DNA of 64,000 nt from Nitrospirota bacterium (GTDB lineage Bacteria; JACPQY01): the NCBI GenBank assembly GCA_016190245.1, contig JACPQY010000011.1, positions 1-64,000 of the forward strand. Reading direction: 5' to 3'. This document shows positions 57,950 through 64,000 of this stretch, piece by piece. The notes beneath the pieces were generated by a model. It was given only the letters and a program-made list of their open reading frames with translations. It made no database searches and was not told the origin of the DNA. Position 1 is the stretch's first letter. Each line of letters opens with the position of its first letter. Made by a program: the position numbers and the translations under genes.

Positions 57950-58174
57950 CGCCAGGTTGCCGTGGGGTTTCGGTCGCCATCCAACCCACGGCCGAGGGGC
58001 CGCGCAGGCCGCCGCTGTGGTCCCCAGAATGGACGGCTCAGGACCAGCCGCCAACCCCGCAGGCCGTCTTTCAGGGCCACCTCGTCGCCGTCGGACACCG
58101 GCAAATCGAAGAATCTTGCCCACGCTTTCAACTCCATTCATGCCTCAACTTGAGGCGGGAAGATACACTCTGAG
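57950..58174. other. Gap next to the second MITE-like element; no supported gene
   Basis: Apart from the uncertain N-terminal extension of the esterase frame (up to 58141), no gene is visible here. With the element at 58175-58306 and the gap 58307-58498 this is the longest non-coding stretch of the right-hand part. The segment 58320-58400 is lower in GC and may hold the promoter of the following plus-strand gene. Confidence 0.4.
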
Positions 58175-58306
58175 TAATGTTTCGGTGAACCCGTCTGATC
58201 AATACGAGAGAGATAGTGCCTGGTAGCCGCAGGCTTTAGCCTGCGCACGACGGCGCGGACGCAACCTAGAGGTTGCGGCTACCATGATGGGTTCACCGAA
58301 ACATTA
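58175..58306. repeat. MITE-like element with perfect 18-bp terminal inverted repeats
   Basis: TAATGTTTCGGTGAACCC (58175-58192) is exactly inverted at 58289-58306. Inside, TGGTAGCCGCA near 58221 pairs with TGCGGCTACCA near 58274, and each inner arm has its own short palindrome (CGCAGGCTTTAGCCTGCG and CAACCTAGAGGTTG). The whole 132-bp unit could fold as one long stem with side hairpins. No gene inside. It has the same plan as the element at 138-296. Confidence 0.8.
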
Positions 58307-58498
58307 CCACCCTGAGATCGGCCAATACTCGGCAACTCTTTAGTTTTCCATGCATATCCCGTCACCTTCGCAATAGACATCTATTCCGACATTTCCGCCT
58401 AATGCAAATGCGCGTTTCGTTCGATTATTGAAAGGAGGGCAAGTCCCCCGGGTGGGGGGCGGAGAGCTGAAGCCTCAACTGAATGGGGAGGACGCAGC

Positions 58499-58903
58499 GT
58501 GACCGAGGAGCGACCGTGGTGGAACCCTGAAGAAGAGAGAATTGACCGACTTGTGGCGGCGGTGACGGACGCGTTGGAGGCGATAGCCGACTCTGCAGAG
58601 CCGCCGTGGAAGCCCGAGGCGGACCGATGCGTGGAGAGCTTTGCGCGGGATCTCACGCGGGCCCGCCGCTATTTCAACGAGCATCGCCGGCACGAGGCCG
58701 GCCTTTTCATCCGGATGGCCGATCATGCCAACGAGGCCGGCTACGTGCTGCGCCGCCTCCTCTACTTGGCGGTGGACGGAGACCTCATCGAGGGCAAGCG
58801 CGGGACGCAGGCGATCCTGCCTTTCCTGTCGCAGATCAACTGCGACCATTTCAACTATCCGGAGCGACTGAGCAGCCTTCTGACGTACTTCCGGGACCGG
58901 TAG
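58499..58903 (+). CDS. Hypothetical helical protein
   Basis: 134 residues from a GTG at 58499, with GGGGAGG about 10 bases upstream. The sequence is rich in charged, helix-forming residues: EEERIDRLVAAVTDALEAIA, FARDLTRARRYFNEHRRHEA, and then DHANEAGYVLRRLLYLAVDG. No family or membrane segment is recognised. Convincing codon use and ribosome-binding site support a real gene. Neighbours are a MITE-like element on the left and yjbQ on the other strand. Confidence 0.65.
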   Translation: MTEERPWWNPEEERIDRLVAAVTDALEAIADSAEPPWKPEADRCVESFARDLTRARRYFNEHRRHEAGLFIRMADHANEAGYVLRRLLYLAVDGDLIEGKRGTQAILPFLSQINCDHFNYPERLSSLLTYFRDR

Positions 58904-59106
58904 GGCCGGCAGAAATCGGCTATCGGCTATTCTCCGCCGAGACTGCGGAGAGGGCGGACACGGCAGCTATCAGCCGGGGGAGGCCAGCCGATTCGAATCA
59001 ACTGTCACGATCGGGCGCCGGTGCCCCGGCGTTGATGCCTCCACTCCGAAATCCGGAAGCTGAAAGCTGATCCGCCTGAGGCGGACTGACCGCTGAGGGC
59101 TCCTGG

Positions 59107-59526
59107 CTACTCCCCGATGATCTTGATCAGCACCCGCTTGCGTCGGCGGCCGTCGAACTCCGCGTAGAAGATCTGCTCCCACGGCCCGAAATCCAACTTT
59201 CCCTCTGTGATCGCCACCATCACCTCCCGCCCCATCAACTGCCGCTTGATGTGGGCGTCGCCGTTGTCCTCTCCGGTTTGGTTGTGGCGGTAGCGGCTCG
59301 TGGGCTCGTGAGGCGCAACGCGCTCCAGGAATTCCTCGTAGTCTTGGAGGAGGCCGCGCTCGTCGTCGTTGACATACACGCTGGCCGTGATGTGCATGGG
59401 GTTCACGAGACACAAACCTTCCTTCACGCCGCTCTTGCTCACAGCAGCCTCGACCTGGGGTGTGATGTTGAGGAACTCGCGGCGGCTCTTGGTGTGAAAG
59501 ACGAGCTCTTCGCGGTAGGACTTCAG
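59107..59526 (-). CDS. yjbQ: YjbQ family (secondary thiamine-phosphate synthase-type) protein
   Basis: 139 residues, the normal family length. Homologues start MKSYR, and here the only codon in that place is CTG (59526), overlapping the lipoprotein stop as CTGA and preceded by GGAGGAG; a CTG start is proposed. Conserved blocks are [56 protein letters not shown] and [20 protein letters not shown] with conserved His/Asp residues. E. coli YjbQ has weak thiamine-phosphate synthase activity, but the physiological role is unsettled. Confidence 0.88.
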   Translation of the reverse strand: MKSYREELVFHTKSRREFLNITPQVEAAVSKSGVKEGLCLVNPMHITASVYVNDDERGLLQDYEEFLERVAPHEPTSRYRHNQTGEDNGDAHIKRQLMGREVMVAITEGKLDFGPWEQIFYAEFDGRRRKRVLIKIIGE

Positions 59527-59750
59527 GCCGGGTTCTCCTCCACTTCGAGATTCGAAATCCGAGATTCGAAATCCGGCGTGGCCCTCGCGCCCTCCCGCGG
59601 CTTCTTCTCTTCCTTGTCCAACTCCTCCTGCGCGTCCCGAGCGCGCTCGCGCACGCCGGGATCGGGCTTCGGCTTGGCCGAGGAGCACGAACACATGAAC
59701 ACGCTGAGGACCGCCGCCGCGATCCACCCCCGAGATTGCATCGATATCAT
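59523..59750 (-). CDS. Small lipoprotein
   Basis: 75 residues from the ATG at 59750, with AAAGGGGG before it. The signal is [20 protein letters not shown] followed by SCSS, a lipobox-like end. The mature part is short and highly charged ([14 protein letters not shown]). Near the 3' end the DNA carries a tandem TTTCGAATCTCGGA/TTTCGAATCTCGAA duplication, so the C-terminus ([13 protein letters not shown]) may derive from a repeat. Overlaps yjbQ by four bases. Function unknown; a small charged lipoprotein like this could be a structural spacer. Confidence 0.6.
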   Translation of the reverse strand: MISMQSRGWIAAAVLSVFMCSCSSAKPKPDPGVRERARDAQEELDKEEKKPREGARATPDFESRISNLEVEENPA

Positions 59751-59800
59751 CGATACCCCCTTTCTGCTGATGGGCCCGGCCGCCCGGCGTGCGGCCCGGG

Positions 59801-60286
59801 CTATTCCGCCTCCGGGCCGTCCTTCCTCTGAACTCGAACGTCCGGCCTGAGACGAACCGCTTTGCCCTGCACGGTCACGCACTCCGTGCGGTAAACCCAG
59901 TAGTCGCTCCCTTCCGTGCGCGAGCGCAGGGAGAGAACGAAATCCGCGCCCTTGATCCGTTCGATGGCGTTGTACAGGGCGGCCTCTTCGAGCGCGGTAA
60001 GCCCGGTCCATGGCAGACGCAAGCCGCTCGATGTCCCGGACAGGTAGACCCGCCGATCTTCGTAGCCGATCGGAATAAACCACAGGAGGACGCTTCCGCA
60101 GGCTTGGCCCTCGAAGTCGCCGACGACTTGGAATTCGTCCCGCTTGAGGTTATCGAGTGTGATCGAGCCGATCATCGGCCGGTATTCCTGCCGCATGCCC
60201 TTGAACGAGCACGCGCCAAGGATGAGGCCAGCGCATACCGCGAGGCAGCGGAACCAGTGCGGTCTTCGAAGCACCGCCACGGACAT
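59801..60286 (-). CDS. Putative lipoprotein of unknown function
   Basis: 161 residues. The N-terminal signal ends [14 protein letters not shown], lipobox ILGAC. The body is a small mixed domain with [40 protein letters not shown] and [21 protein letters not shown], ending in [14 protein letters not shown]. This is the general pattern of small TRL-like lipoproteins (a helix followed by beta strands). No catalytic motif. Genes for two lipoproteins and yjbQ are adjacent on this strand, possibly one unit with a 50-base gap. Confidence 0.7.
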   Translation of the reverse strand: MSVAVLRRPHWFRCLAVCAGLILGACSFKGMRQEYRPMIGSITLDNLKRDEFQVVGDFEGQACGSVLLWFIPIGYEDRRVYLSGTSSGLRLPWTGLTALEEAALYNAIERIKGADFVLSLRSRTEGSDYWVYRTECVTVQGKAVRLRPDVRVQRKDGPEAE

Positions 60287-60401
60287 GATTCGTAGCTACC
60301 AGATTCGGCGCCGATCGGCAAGGGGGAAAGGCAGCGGAAATCCGAACGGCGAATGTCGGAAGGCGAAAAGGGAAGGGAAAGAAAGGAAGGCCCCGTCCGC
60401 G

Positions 60402-60430
60402 TTGAAACACTCCCGGCGGGCTGGTATAGC
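60402..60430 (+). promoter_or_regulatory. Sigma-70-type promoter
   Basis: TTGAAA (60402-60407) and TATAGC (60425-60430) are separated by 17 bases, close to the consensus. It lies 66 bases before the diacylglycerol-kinase-like gene. Confidence 0.55.
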
Positions 60431-60495
60431 TACGGCACCGTGCACACGGCCCCGCCCACCATGGTTCGCGCGAGTCGGTCGTGTGCCTCGGCGAC

Positions 60496-61428
60496 ATGCC
60501 CAAGTTCGCGCTGATCTACAACCCCAAGGCCAAGCGCAATCGCAAGTTCCCGTGGCGCATGTATCGGTACCGCTCCATCATGCGCCGGCTCGGGGGGGAT
60601 GGAGCATTCATCGTCAGCGAAAACCTGACACACCTCGAGGAGATCCTCGCCGACCTCCGACAGAGGGAGTTCGGCATCCTCGGCATCTGCGGGGGGGATG
60701 GCTCCGTTCAGATCGTGCTCTCCGCCGTGCAGCGCATGTGGGCCGGCGATCCTCTGCCCCGATTCGCGCTCATCAAGGGCGGGACCATGAACACGATCGT
60801 GACGGCCATCGGTTTCCACGGGATGGGGCGATCGCTCCTGCGAGGCATCGTACACCACCTGCTCCACGATCTTCCGCTACGCGAGGTTGAACATCCCATG
60901 CTAAGGATCAACGACACTCACTGCTTCATTTTCGGCCTGGGGCTCGCCACGCGATTCATGACGGCCTACTACGAAGGCGGCGGCGGTGCTCGGACAGCGA
61001 TCAAAGTCATCTCGAAGGCCGTGCCCTCGCTCGTGGCGGACACCGAGTTCGGACGGTGGGTCGCGGAACCCTTCCAGGCTCGCGTCACGCTGGACGGGCA
61101 GGTCTGGTCCATGGACCGATTCACCACCATCCTGGCCGGCACGATCGATCGGTATCCGCTCAACTTCATGCTGATGCCGCGGGCTCGCGAGAGGGAGGGC
61201 CACTTCCAGATTCGATTCACTTCCATGCCCCTGCGCGGGTACATCGGGAACATCTACATCCTGCACCGAGGCCGCCCGACCCCACTCGTTCCCGACGCCA
61301 TGTCGCAGAAGGCGGAGATCGAACTGGCGGTTGAACAACCCGCCATCTTGGACGGGGAGGTGACGACACTGGGCGCGCGCCTGTCGCTGGAATTGGGTCA
61401 GCCCCTCACCTTCGTGGGGCCCGCGTAG
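60496..61428 (+). CDS. Diacylglycerol/sphingosine kinase-like lipid kinase
   Basis: 310 residues from the ATG at 60496 (a GTG at 60481 is possible). The DAGK catalytic domain is visible: IYNPKAKRNRK, LGICGGDGSVQIVLSAV with the GGDGS nucleotide loop, and FALIKGGTMNTIV. A C-terminal beta-sandwich (about 140-310) follows, typical of YegS/DgkB-type enzymes. It would phosphorylate a lipid alcohol such as diacylglycerol. The loop ILGICGGDGS matches functional family members. A promoter is visible upstream. Confidence 0.87.
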   Translation: MPKFALIYNPKAKRNRKFPWRMYRYRSIMRRLGGDGAFIVSENLTHLEEILADLRQREFGILGICGGDGSVQIVLSAVQRMWAGDPLPRFALIKGGTMNTIVTAIGFHGMGRSLLRGIVHHLLHDLPLREVEHPMLRINDTHCFIFGLGLATRFMTAYYEGGGGARTAIKVISKAVPSLVADTEFGRWVAEPFQARVTLDGQVWSMDRFTTILAGTIDRYPLNFMLMPRAREREGHFQIRFTSMPLRGYIGNIYILHRGRPTPLVPDAMSQKAEIELAVEQPAILDGEVTTLGARLSLELGQPLTFVGPA

Positions 61429-61440
61429 GGGCGGACCCTT

Positions 61441-62400
61441 TCAGGCCGGCAGGGTGAGGCCGAGGGCGCCGAGGACGCGGCGGAAATCGTCCGGGACCGG
61501 AGCCTTGAAGGTCACAAAGGCTCGCCGCGCGGGATGGAGAAACGTGATCCGATGCGCGTGAAGCATCGGGCGGGTCGCCTCTCTGGCGAGGTGCCCCGGT
61601 TCAAGCCCCTGCCGGTGGCCCTGTGCGGCGCGTGCACCGTATTCGGGATCCCCCACGATGGGGTAGCCGAGGTAGGCCAGGTGGACGCGAAGCTGATGCG
61701 TGCGGCCCGTGTGGGGATGAAGTTGGACCAGACTCGCGCGCTCGGCGCTCCCCAGCCGTTCCCACGACGTGACCGCCATGCGTCCGCGTCCGCCTCGCAG
61801 AACGGTCATCGTCTTCCGCTTTCGCGGATGCCGGCCCACCGCAGCGTCCAACACTCCGCGCGGACGAATGCACCCCCAAACGATGGCGAGGTAGTCCTTC
61901 TGCACCTCCCGCCGCTCGAACTGGGCCGCCAGCGAGCGATGCGCCACCTCCGTGCGCGCAACAACGATGACGCCCGACGTGCCCTTGTCCAGGCGATGGA
62001 CAATCCCCGGCCGCACCGGCGCACCCAGCGGCGAGAGGCTTCCGTATCGGTGGAGCAACGCGTTGACGAGCGTGCCGCATGCCACGCCTGCGCCCGGATG
62101 AACCACCATGCCGGCGGGCTTGTTGACGACCACGAGATCGTTATCCTCGTGGAGGATGTCCAGGGCGATCGCCTCCCTTCCCAGTTCGACCGCGGCCGGC
62201 GGAGCCAGATCCGCGGTCACCTCGTCTCCCGGGCGAAGCCGGTAGGAGGCTTTCACCGTGTGACCTCCTACGCGGATTTCGCCTGCCTCGATCCCCTCTT
62301 GGAGCCGCGACCGCGACAATTCCGGCAGGACTTGGCGCAGCCACAGGTCTAGCCGCACGGGCGGATCGGTTGGCCCCTCGAAACGGCGAACCGTCTTCAT
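61441..62400 (-). CDS. rluD: RluD-type pseudouridine synthase
   Basis: 319 residues from the ATG at 62400 (a GTG at 62406 adds two residues). An S4 RNA-binding domain (RLDLWLRQVLPELSRSRLQE) is followed by the RluA-family core: DILHEDNDLVVVNKPAGMVVH, the catalytic Asp in GIVHRLDKGTSGVIVVART, and TGRTHQLRVHLAYLGYPIVG. In E. coli RluD modifies helix 69 of 23S rRNA. A paralogue assignment (RluC/RluA) cannot be excluded from sequence alone, but the S4-plus-core order and length favour RluD. Confidence 0.93.
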   Translation of the reverse strand: MKTVRRFEGPTDPPVRLDLWLRQVLPELSRSRLQEGIEAGEIRVGGHTVKASYRLRPGDEVTADLAPPAAVELGREAIALDILHEDNDLVVVNKPAGMVVHPGAGVACGTLVNALLHRYGSLSPLGAPVRPGIVHRLDKGTSGVIVVARTEVAHRSLAAQFERREVQKDYLAIVWGCIRPRGVLDAAVGRHPRKRKTMTVLRGGRGRMAVTSWERLGSAERASLVQLHPHTGRTHQLRVHLAYLGYPIVGDPEYGARAAQGHRQGLEPGHLAREATRPMLHAHRITFLHPARRAFVTFKAPVPDDFRRVLGALGLTLPA

Positions 62401-62452
62401 CTTCACGGGGTCAATTCTGAATATTGACTTCTCGACGGATCGCTTCGCCCCC

Positions 62453-63361
62453 TCAGTCGATCCAAGGCGTCAGATACCGCAGGATTCGCTTCGGGGTCGA
62501 ACGCCGGATCGCGGCCTTGAGTTCCTCGAGGCCCGCCCGGGCCGTTTCTTCTCCGCGGACGAGCGCGCGTTCGAGCTGTGAGAAATCGGCCCAGTGCACC
62601 TCGGGCATCGTGGGACGCCACAGGAGATCGGCTTCCTCGCACAGGAGCCTCATGAGCCGTTTGCGCGCGACGAAGTTGGCGCGGTTGATGATCTCCAAGC
62701 TGTGGCCCAGCTCCGTCACGCGGTCCAGTTCCTCTCCGACGTCCACGGCCAGCACGAATTCAGCGCCCAGTCGATAGGCCGGACGGATCGGCACTTGGTC
62801 TATCCACCCGCCGTCCACTAGTGTGCGACCGTCCAGCCGGATCGGGGGCAGGAGCCCCGGGATCGCGGCGCTGGCCGCCACCGCCTGCCGCAACGGCCCC
62901 TTCGTGAGCACCACTTCTTCGCCCTTGACGAGGTCCGTGGCCACCACCGCGAAGGGAACGCTCAAATCCTCGATCTTCACGTCCGGCAGGACGCTCGCTA
63001 TGATATCCATGTAGAGATCCTCGCGCACGTAGGACGCGCGGCGCATGGAGACAGTGTAGACGTAGCCCTTCTTCAGTGCCGCGGCTATCCCCGAGAACCG
63101 ACCGCCCTGTTCCTCCTGGAGCTGCTGCCGGAAGAATCCGATGCGGCTCTTGTAGAAAAGCGGCCCCGTGAGGAACCGCTTCACGCGTTCGGTGATCTCC
63201 GCGATGTCGTTGTGGACGATGTAAAGGGCCCCGATGATCGCGCCCATGCTCGTCCCTGTCAGGGCTTGAACCCGGATTCCGTTTTCCTTGAGCACCTTCA
63301 GGATGCCGATGTGGGCGAGGCCGCGCGCCGCGCCGCCGCCCAAGGCCAGGCCGATCTTCAT
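62453..63361 (-). CDS. Patatin-like phospholipase (RssA family)
   Basis: 302 residues. N-terminal MKIGLALGGGAARGLAHIGIL is the oxyanion-hole loop. The nucleophile elbow is LTGTSMGAIIGALY (Ser about residue 41), and the Asp of the dyad is in RTLVDGGWIDQVPIRPAY (about residue 180). Cytosolic bacterial patatin-like hydrolase of unknown substrate. The start codon overlaps the stop of a short duplicated leader ORF (ATGA). It lies 52 bases upstream of rluD on the same strand. Confidence 0.92.
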   Translation of the reverse strand: MKIGLALGGGAARGLAHIGILKVLKENGIRVQALTGTSMGAIIGALYIVHNDIAEITERVKRFLTGPLFYKSRIGFFRQQLQEEQGGRFSGIAAALKKGYVYTVSMRRASYVREDLYMDIIASVLPDVKIEDLSVPFAVVATDLVKGEEVVLTKGPLRQAVAASAAIPGLLPPIRLDGRTLVDGGWIDQVPIRPAYRLGAEFVLAVDVGEELDRVTELGHSLEIINRANFVARKRLMRLLCEEADLLWRPTMPEVHWADFSQLERALVRGEETARAGLEELKAAIRRSTPKRILRYLTPWID

Positions 63362-63477
63362 GGCGACACCTTGGTGGCGGCAGTCCGCTCAGCGCGGACT
63401 CGGCGTCCTGCCTCGCGCGGCACCGCGACTGTCCTGTCGCAGGCCGCGGCGCCGCCCAAGGCCAGGCCGATCTTCAT
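63358..63477 (-). other. Leader ORF made by duplication of the patatin gene's 5' end
   Basis: A 39-codon frame from the ATG at 63477 begins MKIGLALGG, like the patatin gene, then diverges, and stops with TGA overlapping the patatin ATG (ATGA). About 30 bases around the start (63450-63479) copy 63334-63363. It may be a duplication accident or a coupled leader. No product can be claimed. Confidence 0.4.
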
Positions 63478-63487
63478 GGGAACCGCT

Positions 63488-63515
63488 ATCGGCTTTCAGC
63501 CATCAGCATTCAGCA
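63488..63515. repeat. Degenerate 7-bp tandem repeat
   Basis: ATCGGCT-TTCAGCC-ATCAGCA-TTCAGCA, four heptads of the same kind as at 48306-48327. Confidence 0.6.
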
Positions 63516-63561
63516 CGAACCTCGGAGCTGCAGGGCCACGAAAGGCGTTCGCAAGTCTCTT

Positions 63562-63617
63562 GTCATGCCCGCGGAAGCGGGCATCCAGGCTGGATTCCCG
63601 TTTTCACGGGAATGACG
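63562..63617. repeat. Dispersed repeat, copy 2
   Basis: TCATGCCCGC-GGAA-GCGGGCATCCAG, then CTGGATTCCCG and TTTTCACGGGAATGACGG; the same unit order as 39775-39832. Non-coding. Confidence 0.65.
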
Positions 63618-63694
63618 GATGAGAGGCAAACGGGAGCGAGCCCTTCGCAAGTCGTTGCCGTCACGCTAACTCGCCGTCGGCCCACCGCTGACCA

Positions 63695-64000
63695 CTAGTC
63701 TTCCTGCAATTTCGTGTTCCAATACGCGGCGTCCACGAAGCTCAGGAAGGGAAGCCACTCCTTCTTCACAAGATGGGAAGCGTTGAACTTGGACGTGGGC
63801 CACCACGCCGGCTTTACCGGCGCCCTCACGAGCCTCATACCCGCTTCCTGCGGCGTCCGGCCTCCTTTTCGCAAGTTGCACGGGATGCAGGAGCAAACGA
63901 TGTTCTCCCACGTGGTTCTTCCCCCGCGCGACCGTGGCTTGACGTGATCGAGGGTGAGTTCGTTCTTGGGGAAGTGGGCGCCGCAATACTGACACGTGTT
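63695..64000 (-). CDS. HNH endonuclease, partial at the window edge
   Basis: The C-terminal 101 residues run from the right edge to a stop at 63695. The HNH core is [40 protein letters not shown] and [12 protein letters not shown], with the two CxxC pairs of a zinc ribbon and the DH and N residues of the active site. This is the common restriction-type McrA-like HNH family. The N-terminus is outside the window. Confidence 0.85.
   Translation of the reverse strand, partial: NTCQYCGAHFPKNELTLDHVKPRSRGGRTTWENIVCSCIPCNLRKGGRTPQEAGMRLVRAPVKPAWWPTSKFNASHLVKKEWLPFLSFVDAAYWNTKLQED

Noticed and set aside
1..64000. CRISPR array, rRNA genes or replication origin
   Set aside because: No regularly spaced direct repeats with unique spacers, no rRNA-like stretch and no DnaA-box cluster were seen.

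Overview
The window is GC-rich, densely coded DNA from a Gram-negative, diderm-type bacterium. Many products carry lipoprotein signals. A calcineurin-like phosphoesterase has MopE-like Cys/Asp repeats and a C-terminal membrane/Arg anchor. A pyruvate:ferredoxin oxidoreductase and a ferredoxin-type complex I sit side by side. This mix suggests an uncultured deltaproteobacterial/myxobacterial-type lineage, but no marker here fixes the taxonomy. Genes are often coupled by 4-base stop/start overlaps (ATGA, GTGA, one CTGA).

Layout. 0-3 kb: a partial gene, a 159-bp MITE-like element, a TPR-YidD fusion and a DUF4143 ATPase. 3-7.1 kb (-): an overlapping operon of a REC-GGDEF-REC protein with a degenerate GGDEF motif, a HEAT-repeat membrane protein and a PgaC-like glycosyltransferase. 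7.6-14.4 kb: a diheme cytochrome lipoprotein, a clan GH-A glycosidase lipoprotein coupled to VapBC, MtgA, a TPR protein and the phosphoesterase. 14.4-15.5 kb: a relic integron, made of one SnoaL-like cassette between two attC sites plus the C-terminal tail of an integron integrase. 15.5-20.2 kb: an alpha/beta hydrolase, a nucleoside hydrolase-like lipoprotein, 3-hydroxyacyl-CoA dehydrogenase and glycine oxidase (ThiO).

20.3-39.2 kb (+) is the metabolic core: korA-korB, a giant pyruvate:ferredoxin oxidoreductase with an extra C-terminal ferredoxin domain, and nuoABCDHIJKLMN. nuoE, nuoF and nuoG, the NADH-oxidising module, are missing. The simplest reading is that 2-oxoacid oxidation feeds reduced ferredoxin into a proton-pumping complex I. 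Just after nuoN lies a broken copy of the oxidoreductase's own ferredoxin tail.

39.4-45.1 kb is a patch of foreign and decaying DNA of lower GC. It holds remnants of HicA, an adenylate cyclase and MazF, an intact AF2212-type antitoxin, direct and inverted repeats, a five-gene overlapping operon with an HNH nuclease, and an IS1595-transposase-derived protein with an altered DDE region and new C-terminal domains. 45.1-52.7 kb: two paralogous uncharacterised lipoproteins flank a GH31 glycosidase, an orphan formate dehydrogenase catalytic subunit (Cys form) and tRNA-Lys(CTT). 52.7-58 kb: a lipid/beta-oxidation block (SCP2 protein, thiolase, acyl-CoA dehydrogenase, TetR regulator, esterase). 58-64 kb: a second MITE-like element, a small hypothetical gene, yjbQ, lipoproteins, a diacylglycerol-kinase-like protein, RluD, a patatin-like protein with a duplicated leader ORF, and a partial HNH endonuclease at the edge. 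Intergenic gaps repeatedly hold degenerate 7-bp tandem repeats and hairpin repeats.
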